Positions 32,993 through 42,324 of a stretch of 64,000 nt of DNA are shown here, one piece after another. A model generated the notes under the pieces. That model made no database searches, was not told the origin of the DNA, and worked only from the letters and a program-made list of their open reading frames with translations. Source of the DNA: Pseudomonas neuropathica (GTDB lineage: Bacteria > Pseudomonadota > Gammaproteobacteria > Pseudomonadales > Pseudomonadaceae); contig NZ_JACOPX010000007.1 of NCBI RefSeq assembly GCF_015461835.1, positions 186,001 to 250,000 of the forward strand. Direction: 5' to 3'. The position numbers and the translations under genes were made by a program. The number at the start of each line of letters is the position of its first letter. Position 1 is the first letter of the stretch.

Positions 32993-33364
32993 ATGCGTTT
33001 AACACTGCCTGCTCTGGTTCTGGGGCTTCTGGTTGCTCAAGGTGCAATGGCTGCCGGTGATGGCACTGCTGCGTTGGGCGGTGGTCTGGGTGGCGCACTG
33101 GGTAATGTCGTCGGCCAGAAAATGGGCGGCAGCACTGGCGCGGCCATTGGTGCCGGCGTAGCAGGCGCGGCGGGCAGCGCAATGGCGGCGCGCAAGGGTA
33201 GCCGGACCAAAGCGGCGATTGGCGGCGGTGTCGGTGCAGCGGGTGGTTCGGTGATCGGCAACAGCCTGGGCGGCAGAACCGGCGCCACGATTGGTGCAGG
33301 CCTGGGTGGCGCAGCTGGCGGCGCAGTGGGCAGCAACTTGTCCAAAGGTCACAAGCGTCACTGA
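32993..33364 (+). CDS. Exported glycine-zipper protein (copy 1)
   Basis: This 123-residue protein has a signal peptide (MRLTLPALVLGLLVAQGAMA) and then almost only glycine-zipper repeats (GGGLGGALGNVVGQKMGGST, GAGVAGAAGSAMAARKG). It ends in KGHKRH. Such zippers insert or pack in membranes or the cell envelope. A paralogue follows about 140 bases downstream and shares the signal peptide and the AAGDGTAA start of the mature part. Confidence 0.8.
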   Translation: MRLTLPALVLGLLVAQGAMAAGDGTAALGGGLGGALGNVVGQKMGGSTGAAIGAGVAGAAGSAMAARKGSRTKAAIGGGVGAAGGSVIGNSLGGRTGATIGAGLGGAAGGAVGSNLSKGHKRH

Positions 33365-33383
33365 GACTAATCCCTTGTCAGAA

Positions 33384-33408
33384 AAAGCCCGGCTCGATGT
33401 CGGGCTTT
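33384..33408 (+). terminator. Rho-independent terminator
   Basis: AAAGCCCG ... CGGGCTTT is followed by TTC, between the two glycine-zipper genes. Confidence 0.75.
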
Positions 33409-33501
33409 TTCATGGCTGAACGTTTTCCCCGTTCGACTCTCCAATCTCACATAGGCCCATGTCTGGGCGGACTGTCCCGCTTCGGGAACTGTGAGGTTCA
33501 T

Positions 33502-33921
33502 ATGCGCTTGTCATTATCTGCACTGTTTTTCGGTTTGCTGGTAGCACAAGGGGCGATGGCCGCCGGTGATGGAACCGCCGCTGTGGGCGGCGGCTTGGGC
33601 GGCGCGCTCGGCAATGTGGTCGGTGGACAACTCGGTGGCAGTACTGGCGCGGCGGTAGGTGCGGGTGTTGGTGGCGCGGCCGGCAGTGCCGTCGGCGCGA
33701 ATAAGCGTAATCGCACCGAAGCTGCCATTGGCGGTGGTCTCGGCGCGGCGGGCGGCTCGGTCGTCGGCAACAGCCTCGGCGGCTCTACGGGCTCGACCAT
33801 TGGTGCAGGGTTGGGCGGCGCGGCGGGTGGTGCGGTCGGCAATAATCTCGGTGACGATGGTGGCTCTCATTCGGGCGGCGGTCACAAGCACAAGAACAAA
33901 CATAAAAACCGCCATCATTGA
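33502..33921 (+). CDS. Exported glycine-zipper protein (copy 2)
   Basis: This 139-residue paralogue of the previous gene begins MRLSLSALFFGLLVAQGAMA, followed by AAGDGTAAVGGGLGGALGNV. Its tail is longer and His/Lys-rich (GGHKHKNKHKNRHH), which might bind metal or anionic polymer. The start at 33502 is set by GTGAGG upstream; an in-frame ATG at 33397 lies before the signal peptide. Tandem duplication is clear from shared N-termini. Confidence 0.8.
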   Translation: MRLSLSALFFGLLVAQGAMAAGDGTAAVGGGLGGALGNVVGGQLGGSTGAAVGAGVGGAAGSAVGANKRNRTEAAIGGGLGAAGGSVVGNSLGGSTGSTIGAGLGGAAGGAVGNNLGDDGGSHSGGGHKHKNKHKNRHH

Positions 33922-33937
33922 TGGAGGGTTAAACGGA

Positions 33938-33962
33938 AACCCGGCATTTTGCCGGGTTTTTT
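33938..33962 (+). terminator. Rho-independent terminator
   Basis: AAACCCGGC ATTTT GCCGGGTTT is followed by more T residues. Confidence 0.85.
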
Positions 33963-34043
33963 GTATTTGCTCGTCGGACTTCGGAACGATTGGCTGTAGG
34001 GCTTTTCGAACGTCATACACTCCCTGAAATGACGAGGTTTGCC

Positions 34044-34211
34044 ATGACTCCCGAAACCGAAGGCAAGGAAGAGAAAGGTTCTAGTGGACTGCCGTTTATC
34101 AATGATCCGGGGAATGAGGATCCGGGGTCGTTGATGGATGATGCGACAGTGCCGTTGAATGATTCGGATGAGGCAGATATGGAGTATGAAGAGGATGAGG
34201 ATGAGCAGTGA
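34044..34211 (+). CDS. Small very acidic protein
   Basis: This 55-residue protein begins MTPETEGKEEKGSSGLPFIN and ends DMEYEEDEDEQ, with almost no basic residues after the N-terminus. It is likely unstructured. GACGAGGTTT upstream of the ATG at 34044 is the ribosome site. It resembles short acidic Pseudomonas proteins sometimes mislabelled as serine kinase/phosphatase; I see no kinase motif. Confidence 0.55.
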   Translation: MTPETEGKEEKGSSGLPFINDPGNEDPGSLMDDATVPLNDSDEADMEYEEDEDEQ

Positions 34212-34250
34212 GGGGAATAGGTTAGGTTGAAAGTCTGGAATTGGTTTTAA

Positions 34251-34270
34251 GGGCCTGAGTGAACAGGCCC
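34251..34270 (+). terminator. Terminator after the acidic gene
   Basis: GGGCCTG AGTGAA CAGGCCC is followed by TTTT. Confidence 0.75.
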
Positions 34271-34285
34271 TTTTGGTGGTCGAGT

Positions 34286-34714
34286 CTAATCGGTTTCTTT
34301 TGAGTCAGCCAATACATACAGGTTACTTATGCCTGACATTTTTTTGATTTTTTTTAGCTCTATATATTCTTTGAGTTCTTTTTTTATGGTTTCTTCATCG
34401 CAATATTTTCTATGTTTAGAGGGTCTTTCACAGGCAAAGTTGTATAGGCGCCAAGTATCAAATCCATTGATTTCACCGTTAGGGCCATAGTCGAAATCTA
34501 CGCTTCCTGTCGATAAATTGATGCGGCAGCCAATACCGTGCAATTCATATTTAACGCCACGAGTAACTCTCCCGCATCGCTTTATTGCCTTGGTGCGCCA
34601 AAGCCTTCGAATGTCTCGAGTGCCAAATTTGCGCTCAAATATCAGCGTGCTGGACTCCACCATGGAGATAAAGTCATTTATCAGGATGTCCAAAGTTTCA
34701 TTTTGATCGCTCAT
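34286..34714 (-). CDS. Putative immunity protein for the RHS toxin (DUF6896-like)
   Basis: This 142-residue protein carries the segment VKYELHGIGCRINLSTGSVDFDYGPNGEINGFDTWRL, which I associate with the DUF6896 immunity-type family. It is AT-rich, unlike the RHS core, and its ATG overlaps the RHS stop (ATGA at 34711-34714), as expected for a toxin-immunity pair. It should neutralise the ParB-like tip of the RHS protein in the cytoplasm. The pairing is inferred from position. Confidence 0.65.
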   Translation of the reverse strand: MSDQNETLDILINDFISMVESSTLIFERKFGTRDIRRLWRTKAIKRCGRVTRGVKYELHGIGCRINLSTGSVDFDYGPNGEINGFDTWRLYNFACERPSKHRKYCDEETIKKELKEYIELKKIKKMSGISNLYVLADSKETD

Positions 34715-37700
34715 CTTCTTCTCCGATGCTCCAATCTGTCTAAACCTACGTTGTTTGCTGAATCTATTACATCTTCAATACTGTTTAGAGTTCTGTCGTA
34801 TTTTATAAGGTCGGTTATGAGTTTGATTGTCACATTTATTGAGGTTTGCCGTGCGGCTGCTGCGCGATGGTGTCCGTCAAGAATATACAGGTTGCCGTCA
34901 TGTTCTATGACATCGATGGGATCTACTGGATCGTATCCGTTGCGCATTTTATTTTTATAATCCTCGACTTTCTTGGTTGAAGTCTTTCCCTCTATTGTAT
35001 GTATTCGCTTCAAAGTTTTTGGATCTATATTGTGAGCGATGGCCGGTAGGTTTGGCTCTCCTTCATCAACCGTAATCCCGTCACTTCCACCCGGCACCTC
35101 ACACCCAGGCTTATTCGGCGGCGGACAGTTGGAACTCAACCCCAACGGATCCACCCACCCCGTCGGATTCGGTACGTACTGGTACTGATTCAAGCCACCC
35201 GCCAACTTGATGGGATCCGGCGTCAGATACCGTCCCAGCCGCGGGTCGTAGTACCGGTGTCGGTTGTAATGCAGCCCGCTTTCCGTATCGAAGTACTGCC
35301 CCTGAAAGCGCAGCGGCTGGTTCAGGTAGTCCTCGCCGGCGAGGGTCAGTGCGGCGACTTTGCCGTAGGCGTCGTATTGCGCTGACCAGACGATGTCGCC
35401 GCTGTAGTCGGTGAGTTCTTGCGGGGTGCCGAGGTGGTCGAGTTGGTAATAGAACGGGCAGGCTTTTTTCGGGCCTTTGCCGTCGAGCAGCGCGAGCGGG
35501 CGGAAGGTGCCGGGTTCGTAGACGTAGCTGCGGTATTCGTTTTCGCTGCTTTCGGCGACGAGGTGGTCGCCTTGCCAGAAGAACTCGATGGTGTCGTCGC
35601 CGACGGTTTTGCTGATGCGTCGGCCGAAGGCGTCGTAGCGGTAACTGGCGGTTTGGCCGTCGGGGCGAGTCATGCCGATCAGGCGGTGTTGGCTGTCGTA
35701 GCGGTATTCGGTGACGAGTGTCTGGCCGCGGCCACGACGTTCGCGGATCAGGTTGCCGAAGGCGTCGTAGTCGTAGTGGCGGTCGCCCTGCATCAGCAGG
35801 CGGTTGCCCTGGATCTGGCTCGGGCCGGGGCGGTCCTGCATCAGCAGGTTGCCGGCCGGGTCGTGGGCGAAGCTTTCCGGCAGTTCGTCGCGTGAGTGGC
35901 GTACGCGGATGAGGCGATCGAGGGCGTCGTAGCCGTAGGTGCGTTGGCCGTGGCGGCTATCGGCGATGTGCGCGAGATTGCCGTTGGCGTTGTAGGCATA
36001 ATCGCGGCGGTACAACGCATCACGCTGATGGCCTACGGCGTGGGCGAGCAATCGTCCTTGATCGTCGTAGGTATATTCGCTGAGCAGCAGGCCCTGCTGA
36101 CGTTGTTGTTCGCGCCCGGCCTGGTAGACATGACGGGTCAGCGGCGCGCCGTTGAGGTCGATGCCGGTCAGCGCGCCACCCTTGGCGTGGTGGTAGTCGA
36201 GCAGGCTGTTGTCCGGCAGGCGCATGCGCTTGAGCTGACCGCAGGCGTCGTAGCGGTAACGCAGGGTGCCCCAGCCCTGATGCTCGGTGATCAGCCGGTC
36301 CTGGCGGTCGTACTCGAAGGCCAGCGGATGTTGCTGGCCGTCGTCGACACCGATCAAACGTCCGAGGCGGTCGTATTGGTAGGAGACCTTGATCCCATCG
36401 GGCAGGGTTTTGAGCAGAAGACGCCCGGCGGCATCGCGTTTATACCCAGTAACCAGCTGCGAGCCGTCATCACCAAACTCGGTCTTTTCCAGCAGATGCC
36501 CATTGAGGTCGTAGGCGTACGCGGTACGGCGGCCGTCAAAACCGCTTTCCTGACGAATCAGCCCGGTGGACGTGTAGTCCAGCCGGTACTTTTCCCCGGA
36601 TTCGTTCTCGATCTCGGTGAGCAGCAGTTGCGCATGGTCATAGCGGTACTGCACCTGCGTGCCGTCGGGGTTGATCCGCCGCGAGACCAGGTGCAGATCG
36701 TCGTCGTATTCGTAGCGGGTGATGCGCCCGAGTTCATCGCGCTCGGCGGTGACCTGGCCGTAGGCGCCGTAGCTGTAGGCGCGGGTGCTGCCGGTAGGAA
36801 ATGTCGTCTGGATCAGTCGGCCAACGGCGTCCCAATGCTGACGGGTGACCGCGCCGTGTTCGTCGGCGGTGGTGATCCGTCGCCCCAGCGCGTCGTAGGA
36901 AAAACGCCGCACGCCGCCGTCGGGCAGGGTTTCCTCGGTCAACTGGCCGAGGCTGTTCCAGACCAGTCGATGGCGGCTACTGTCCGGGTAGCGGATCGAC
37001 AGCAACTGGCCACGGGTGTCGTAGTAGTAATGGGTGACCTGACCATCGGGGTCGACTGCTTCGGTGACGTCACCCTCGGCATTGCGCCGGTACATCCATA
37101 CCGCGTCACCGCGAGAGCGTTTATGCAGGAAACCGTTGCGATACTCGTAGGACGTTGGCGCGTCAGCCGGTGGAATCAGCGCCACTAGCCGTCCGACCTC
37201 GTCGTAGCGGTATTCAGTGACAGCGCCCAAGGCATCCTGCTCGGCGATCAAGCGCCCCGAGGAGTCATACGCCTTGAGCTGCTCGCTACCATCCGCCGAG
37301 ACTTTACGCACAAGCCGCGCACGCTCGTCGTGGACGTAAACCTCTTCAGTGCCATCGACGTAATGCACCGCCACACTGCCGTCGTCGTTCCAGACGTAGC
37401 GCGTGTCCATCTGTGAAAACGACGCCCAGTGGCGCACGCAGCGGGCAGCCTTGCCCGACCGTTCCCACTCCCAAAAGAAACTCGCGCCGCCGGCCAGTTG
37501 CCGCTGCAGAATCACGTGAGCGTCGTCGTAGTCGTAACGCTCGCTGTCACCGACGGCGTTGGTCGCTTCGATCAGGTGCTGATAAGCGTCGTAGCGGTAA
37601 CTGACCAGCGCTTGTTCAGTGCCCCAGGCACCGTCGCGAAACACCTGGTAATCCACACCCAGCAACTGCGCGCGGTCATAGCGCAACAACAGCGAACGCC

Positions 37701-39525
37701 CGGCGCCGTTGTCCAGGCGCTGCACCCGGTCAGACCGATCGCGCTGCACCGCCAGACGATTGCCATAGGCATCGCTGATCGCCGTCAGCCGTCCCGCGCG
37801 AAAGTGATAAAACCGCGCCGTTTCCCCGGCCAGCGCAAGGATCAGTTCCTCCGGCTCATCGCCCAGAAAGATCGCCGCCCGCGACAGGCTGTTGTGAATC
37901 GCCGGTCGTTCAACGCTCGGCAACGGAAAGCGAGTGCGCCGGTTTTCATGGTCGACCCAGACCACAAAGTCGCCGGCAAACTCCAGCCGATGCGCCAGCG
38001 AATGGCTCCAGCCAAACCCCAGCCCGACATCGATCTCCGCCGCACTACTGCGATACAACCGCGTGAACTCAAACGGCAACACGCCATCGAGCACCGCATC
38101 GTTCAGGGTCAGCAGTTCCTCACCGGTGACCATCGACACCGGACAACCGTTGGTGCAGGTGAAGGGCACGCAATCGGCGCTGTCGCCGTTGGGATTTTTC
38201 GCCTGATCCGGCGAATCGTCGTGAGGCTCATGCCGTTGCAACCGGCTCGAACCGCCAGACTTGTCCCGCACAACAGGCGCCGGATTCGGCACCGTCAACA
38301 CCAGCGAATCGGCCTGACGAATGTTCAGCGGTATCGCCGGTGTCGGTTTCAACTCAACGTCACGCACATTGAGCATCAGCGGCTTCAAAACGCTGGCATG
38401 CCGCGTCAAATCCGCCGAGGACGTCAGCTCAGCCAGGCGCAACGCCGAAGCCGCCAGCCACTCGCGCGCGCGCGGCGACTTGATCTTCGCCAGCACCTTG
38501 CTGCTGAGGCGCACCGGCACACCGACGCCACCCGACAACCCCATCAGCAGAAAACTGACCAGCAGTTCGGCCCGAACCTCGGCCACCACTTCGGCCAGAT
38601 ACTGCGGCGGTAGCATCTTCAGCCAACTGGTAAACGCGGCCAGATGAATAAACAGCAGCGGTTCGTCACTGAGGATCAACAGGCCGTCGGCGATGGCCTC
38701 GCTGGAGGCATTCAATAACGCCTCAAGCTCGGTCTCGCTAAGGTATTCCAGCAATTTTTCACTGTTGGCCTGCAAGTCGGCGAGCAGGGCGAATACCTGT
38801 TTGATGTCGTCCCAGACACCATTCAGGGCTTGCTCGAACCCACGCCAATCGGCTTGTTGCAACTGACCGTACCGGTCAAAAAACCCGGCGCTGGAAAACT
38901 CCGTCCACTGCGGCTGAAACCCGGCCCATTCAGCGCGCAGCCAGCCTTCCAGGCCTGCAGTGACACCCTCATAAGAGGCATACAGAGCACGCACATGGTC
39001 GGTGGACACATCGGGAAAGAAGGTGATGCGATAACGCTGGCCCCGATCGCAGTCGGTCACTTGCAGAATGCCGCTGGGGCCGATGGTGTAATGCAGCGCT
39101 TCGCCGAAAGTCAGCACGCCGCCGACATCGGCAAGCACCGGTTCGAGCGTCACCGGCGTGTTGCCAATCGGCACAAATCTCGCGGCCTCGAACATGTGCA
39201 CCAGCGTCAACGCCCCGCTGGCCGAGCACATGGCCACCGATGAACTGAGCGGCTGGCGTGACTTGATCGGCGCGCTGAGGCGCACGTCATTGCCGACGGT
39301 GAACACCTGCTCGACATCCAGCGCGGTGCCTGTCCAGAACTGCTCGGCCCAGGCGTCGTAGTTGTTCAGACACAGGCGGAATTCGCGGATCAGGTGTTCG
39401 AAGTCCGGTTCGTCGGGATTCAAAGCAGCAACAACGAGCAGGCCGATGCTGTTGTTCAGGGCCAGCAGCCGATCGGTTGGAAGCATTCGCAGTCTCTCGC
39501 GCACATCAAAAAGGTGCGGGGACAT
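34711..39525 (-). CDS. RHS polymorphic toxin with ParB/sulfiredoxin-like C-terminal domain
   Basis: This protein of about 1,604 residues has an N-terminal region (1-450) with no PAAR motif, then a DUF6531-like entry (GCPVSMVTGEELLTLNDAV, about residue 455). A long YD/RHS-repeat shell follows, ending in the core motif HYNRHRYYDPRLGRYLTPDPI and DPLGL near residue 1460. The variable tip (about 1470-1604) contains DPIDVIEHDGNLYILDGHHRAAAARQ, a ParB/sulfiredoxin-fold nuclease-type motif. The tip and immunity gene are AT-rich relative to the GC-rich core. The start may instead be the ATG of MLPTDRL, 13 codons in. It is likely delivered by type VI secretion, but no T6SS gene is in the window. Confidence 0.85.
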   Translation of the reverse strand: MSPHLFDVRERLRMLPTDRLLALNNSIGLLVVAALNPDEPDFEHLIREFRLCLNNYDAWAEQFWTGTALDVEQVFTVGNDVRLSAPIKSRQPLSSSVAMCSASGALTLVHMFEAARFVPIGNTPVTLEPVLADVGGVLTFGEALHYTIGPSGILQVTDCDRGQRYRITFFPDVSTDHVRALYASYEGVTAGLEGWLRAEWAGFQPQWTEFSSAGFFDRYGQLQQADWRGFEQALNGVWDDIKQVFALLADLQANSEKLLEYLSETELEALLNASSEAIADGLLILSDEPLLFIHLAAFTSWLKMLPPQYLAEVVAEVRAELLVSFLLMGLSGGVGVPVRLSSKVLAKIKSPRAREWLAASALRLAELTSSADLTRHASVLKPLMLNVRDVELKPTPAIPLNIRQADSLVLTVPNPAPVVRDKSGGSSRLQRHEPHDDSPDQAKNPNGDSADCVPFTCTNGCPVSMVTGEELLTLNDAVLDGVLPFEFTRLYRSSAAEIDVGLGFGWSHSLAHRLEFAGDFVVWVDHENRRTRFPLPSVERPAIHNSLSRAAIFLGDEPEELILALAGETARFYHFRAGRLTAISDAYGNRLAVQRDRSDRVQRLDNGAGRSLLLRYDRAQLLGVDYQVFRDGAWGTEQALVSYRYDAYQHLIEATNAVGDSERYDYDDAHVILQRQLAGGASFFWEWERSGKAARCVRHWASFSQMDTRYVWNDDGSVAVHYVDGTEEVYVHDERARLVRKVSADGSEQLKAYDSSGRLIAEQDALGAVTEYRYDEVGRLVALIPPADAPTSYEYRNGFLHKRSRGDAVWMYRRNAEGDVTEAVDPDGQVTHYYYDTRGQLLSIRYPDSSRHRLVWNSLGQLTEETLPDGGVRRFSYDALGRRITTADEHGAVTRQHWDAVGRLIQTTFPTGSTRAYSYGAYGQVTAERDELGRITRYEYDDDLHLVSRRINPDGTQVQYRYDHAQLLLTEIENESGEKYRLDYTSTGLIRQESGFDGRRTAYAYDLNGHLLEKTEFGDDGSQLVTGYKRDAAGRLLLKTLPDGIKVSYQYDRLGRLIGVDDGQQHPLAFEYDRQDRLITEHQGWGTLRYRYDACGQLKRMRLPDNSLLDYHHAKGGALTGIDLNGAPLTRHVYQAGREQQRQQGLLLSEYTYDDQGRLLAHAVGHQRDALYRRDYAYNANGNLAHIADSRHGQRTYGYDALDRLIRVRHSRDELPESFAHDPAGNLLMQDRPGPSQIQGNRLLMQGDRHYDYDAFGNLIRERRGRGQTLVTEYRYDSQHRLIGMTRPDGQTASYRYDAFGRRISKTVGDDTIEFFWQGDHLVAESSENEYRSYVYEPGTFRPLALLDGKGPKKACPFYYQLDHLGTPQELTDYSGDIVWSAQYDAYGKVAALTLAGEDYLNQPLRFQGQYFDTESGLHYNRHRYYDPRLGRYLTPDPIKLAGGLNQYQYVPNPTGWVDPLGLSSNCPPPNKPGCEVPGGSDGITVDEGEPNLPAIAHNIDPKTLKRIHTIEGKTSTKKVEDYKNKMRNGYDPVDPIDVIEHDGNLYILDGHHRAAAARQTSINVTIKLITDLIKYDRTLNSIEDVIDSANNVGLDRLEHRRRR

Positions 39526-39730
39526 TGCGGGGGATCAATCAGGAAAGAAGTCGGGCGAGTAGGTGATGTCTGTAGGATGTTTCGCTAAATGTTTGCGAGT
39601 AGTTCATCGCCCAACAAATATTGCCCGTTGCTCAATGTCTGTCGCGATCGTTATGCTGCTGAACCCTTTAATCAGATCCGAGCAGCGGCATCACCTGCCG
39701 CCTGGGATGTCTTTGTTAACGGATCCGATG

Positions 39731-40426
39731 ATGAATGCACCGCTGAAGGCGTTCGGCCCGATCAAGGCCGTGATTTTCGATATGGACGGTTTGCTGCTGG
39801 ACACCGAGGGCATTTACACGGAAGTCACCTCGCTGATTGCCCAGCGCTACGGGCGCACCTTCGACTGGAGCGTCAAGCAGAACATCATTGGCCGCGGAGC
39901 CAATGATCTGGCGAACTACGTGGTGCAGGCGCTGGATCTGCCGATCACCGCCGAAGAGTTTCTGGTGATCCGCGAACCATTGATGCGCGAGCGTTTTCCC
40001 ACAGCGCAAGCGATGCCGGGTGCCGAGGAACTGATTCGCCACCTCAAGGCGCACAACATCCCCATCGCCGTCGGCACCAGTTCGTCGCGGCAATCGTTCG
40101 GACAAAAAACCACGCTGCACCGCGACTGGTTCGCGCTGTTCGACTTCATTGTCACGGCGGACGATCCGGAAGTCGGCGCGGCGAAACCGGCGCCGGATAT
40201 CTTCCTGACCGCTGCTCGCCGTCTGGGTGTGGCACCTGAGGACTGCCTGGTGTTCGAGGATTCGCCGTTTGGCGTGACCGCAGCGAAAGCCGCAGGCATG
40301 ACGGCCATCGCCATCCCCGATGCCGCCATGGCCGATGAAAAGTACGCACACGCTGACGGGATTCTTCGTACCCTGAAAGCGTTCACGCCGAGTGCCTGTG
40401 GTTTGCCGGCGCTGGAATGGGCGTAA
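39731..40426 (+). CDS. HAD-IA family phosphatase
   Basis: This 231-residue protein has DMDG nucleophile residues (D17, D19 in AVIFDMDGLLLDTEG), GTSSSR as motif II and VFEDSPFGVTAAKAAGM as motif IV, with a helical cap. It resembles beta-phosphoglucomutase-like or sugar-phosphate phosphatases such as GS1-type pseudouridine phosphatase; the substrate is unknown. The start is one of two consecutive ATGs at 39728/39731; a further in-frame ATG at 39707 lacks a better ribosome site. A strong terminator follows. Confidence 0.82.
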   Translation: MNAPLKAFGPIKAVIFDMDGLLLDTEGIYTEVTSLIAQRYGRTFDWSVKQNIIGRGANDLANYVVQALDLPITAEEFLVIREPLMRERFPTAQAMPGAEELIRHLKAHNIPIAVGTSSSRQSFGQKTTLHRDWFALFDFIVTADDPEVGAAKPAPDIFLTAARRLGVAPEDCLVFEDSPFGVTAAKAAGMTAIAIPDAAMADEKYAHADGILRTLKAFTPSACGLPALEWA

Positions 40427-40439
40427 ACATCTGAGACAA

Positions 40440-40480
40440 AAAAACGCCGCCCCTCTGTAAAAAGAGGGGCGGCGTTTTTC
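40440..40480. terminator. Strong bidirectional terminator
   Basis: AAAACGCCGCCCCTCT GTAAAA AGAGGGGCGGCGTTTT is a 16-bp stem with A- and T-runs on both sides. It separates the convergent HAD and SDR genes. Confidence 0.88.
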
Positions 40481-40500
40481 GTTCAGTCGACTCAGATAAA

Positions 40501-41247
40501 TCAGGCGCCGAAACCACCGTCAATGGTCAGGCTGGCACCGGTGATGTAACCGGCTTCCGGGCCTGCCAGATAGGCGACGAAACTGGCGATTTCTTCGGCT
40601 TTACCGTAACGACCGACGGCCATCAACGGAATGAGGCTTTCGGCGAAGTCACCGTGCGCCGGGTTCATGTCTGTGTCGACCGGGCCAGGCTGGACGTTGT
40701 TGATGGTGATGCCGCGCGGGCCGAGGTCGCGGGCCAGACCTTTGGTCAAACCGACCAGCGCCGATTTGCTCATGGCGTACACACCGCCACCGGCGAAGGG
40801 CATGCGGTCGGCGTTGGTGCTGCCGATGTTGATGATGCGCGAACCTTCGCCCATGTGCTTGGCGGCTTCTTGCGAGGCGATGAATACGCTGCGCACGTTG
40901 ATGGCCAGGGTCTGGTCGAAATCTTCCAGGGTGAAATCTTCCAGCGGAGCGACAGCCAGCACACCAGCGTTGTTGACCAGGATGTCGAGACGGCCAAAGG
41001 CTTCGACCGTGGTGCTGACGGCGTGGCGGATCGCTGCGGCGTCGGCGCTGTCGGCCTTGATCGCCAGGGCTTTGCCGCCGCTGGCGGTGATGCTGTTCTG
41101 TAACTCTTCGGCTTTGGCGGTGGAGCTGACGTAAGTGAAGGCTACTGCAGCGCCTTCAGCGGCCAGGCGTTTGACGATGGCAGCGCCGATACCACGGGAA
41201 CCGCCTTGAATCAGAGCGACTTTGCCGCTGAGGTGTTGAGTGGTCAT
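40501..41247 (-). CDS. SDR family oxidoreductase
   Basis: This 248-residue short-chain dehydrogenase has GGSRGIGAAIV for nucleotide binding (residues about 15-25), LVNNAGVLA, and a catalytic YAMSK with an upstream Ser in INIGSTNADRM. It ends TGASLTIDGGFGA, typical of FabG-like enzymes. NADPH use is likely because of the R after the GGS loop. The substrate is unknown. It is divergent from a LysR gene that probably controls it. Confidence 0.88.
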   Translation of the reverse strand: MTTQHLSGKVALIQGGSRGIGAAIVKRLAAEGAAVAFTYVSSTAKAEELQNSITASGGKALAIKADSADAAAIRHAVSTTVEAFGRLDILVNNAGVLAVAPLEDFTLEDFDQTLAINVRSVFIASQEAAKHMGEGSRIINIGSTNADRMPFAGGGVYAMSKSALVGLTKGLARDLGPRGITINNVQPGPVDTDMNPAHGDFAESLIPLMAVGRYGKAEEIASFVAYLAGPEAGYITGASLTIDGGFGA

Positions 41248-41347
41248 GTTCGATCTCCAGACTATTCAAGGCGGGATGCCTTGTTGTTGGAGCCGAGTAT
41301 CGGCCTCTGATCCACAACCGTGTAGACCCTGATTGCTATAGTCTGTG

Positions 41348-41362
41348 TAAACCAAAAGTTTA
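41348..41362. promoter_or_regulatory. Candidate LysR operator
   Basis: TAAAC CAAAA GTTTA is an inverted repeat with a T-N(13)-A shape, between the divergent SDR and LysR start codons and 11 bases before the LysR ATG. This is the expected place for autoregulation and control of the SDR gene. Confidence 0.45.
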
Positions 41363-41373
41363 TAGTGGTGGCC

Positions 41374-42297
41374 ATGGAAACCTTCAGCAGTATCGAATGC
41401 TTTGTCCGTAGTGCTGAGGTCGGTAGCTTTGCCGAGGCGGCGCGGCGCTTGAGCCTGACCCCGGCAGCGGTTGGCAAAAGTGTCGCAAAGCTTGAGGCTC
41501 GGCTGGGTGTGCGGCTGTTTCAGCGCAGCACCCGCAGTCTGACGCTGACCGAGGCGGGGCAGCTGTTTTTGAGTGAAGTCAGTGCCAGTCTGACCACGAT
41601 CCAGAATGCCGTGGCCAATCTGGCCAGTGCCGAAGGGCAGCCGATCGGCACCTTGAAAGTCAGCATGGGCACGGTATTCGGGCGCCTTTATATAGTGCCG
41701 TTGCTCGGCGAGTTTCTGCGGCGCTTCCCGGCGATCAATCCGGACTGGCATTTCGATAATCGTCAGGTCGATCTGATCGGGCAGGGCTTTGATGCGGCGA
41801 TTGGCGGCGGCTTTGAGCTGCCACAAGGTGTGGTGGCGCGCAGATTGACGCCAGCGCATCGGGTGTTGGTCGCTTCGCAGGATTATCTGAACGGCAATCC
41901 TGCGATCACTCATCCGGACGATCTCAAGCAGCACGACGGAATTCTGATTCGCTCACCGCAAACCGGGCGTGTGCGTTCATGGCAATTGACGCACCGCGAT
42001 CAGCAGCACAGTCAGTTGATGCTCAAGGTCCGGATGACCATGAGCGATTCCGACGCCGCGTGTGCGACAGCAGCGCAGGGCTTGGGGATTGCGCTGGTGA
42101 GCATGCCGTTTGCGGTGGGGTATCTGCAGGCGGGTACGTTGCAGCGGGTATTGCCGGACTGGTTCGTCGATGATGGCAACATCTCCATCTATTACGCCGA
42201 ACACAAATTGTTGCCGGGCAAGACGCGGGCGTTTGTCGATTATGTGATTGAACAATTTGCGGAACAGGGATTGGCGCGGCGCTTTAGTGCGATTTGA
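41374..42297 (+). CDS. LysR-family transcriptional regulator
   Basis: This 307-residue protein has an N-terminal winged HTH (METFSSIECFVRSAEVGSFAEAARRLSLTPAAVGKSVAKLEA split over two helices) and a periplasmic-binding-like effector domain (residues about 90-300). It is divergent from an SDR gene with a palindrome between them, a standard arrangement for a regulator and its target. The start ATG at 41374 is preferred over 41365. The effector is unknown. Confidence 0.9.
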   Translation: METFSSIECFVRSAEVGSFAEAARRLSLTPAAVGKSVAKLEARLGVRLFQRSTRSLTLTEAGQLFLSEVSASLTTIQNAVANLASAEGQPIGTLKVSMGTVFGRLYIVPLLGEFLRRFPAINPDWHFDNRQVDLIGQGFDAAIGGGFELPQGVVARRLTPAHRVLVASQDYLNGNPAITHPDDLKQHDGILIRSPQTGRVRSWQLTHRDQQHSQLMLKVRMTMSDSDAACATAAQGLGIALVSMPFAVGYLQAGTLQRVLPDWFVDDGNISIYYAEHKLLPGKTRAFVDYVIEQFAEQGLARRFSAI

Positions 42298-42324
42298 GCA
42301 AGGCCTGGGAACAAGGTGAAGGCC

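Noticed and set aside
35100..38200. Repeats in the RHS gene as a possible CRISPR or tandem array
   Set aside because: The repeats are diverged YD-repeat codons within one open frame, with no constant repeat/spacer pattern.
35419..38613. Plus-strand frames opposite the RHS gene
   Set aside because: Shadows of the RHS repeats; repetitive antisense composition, no domain.
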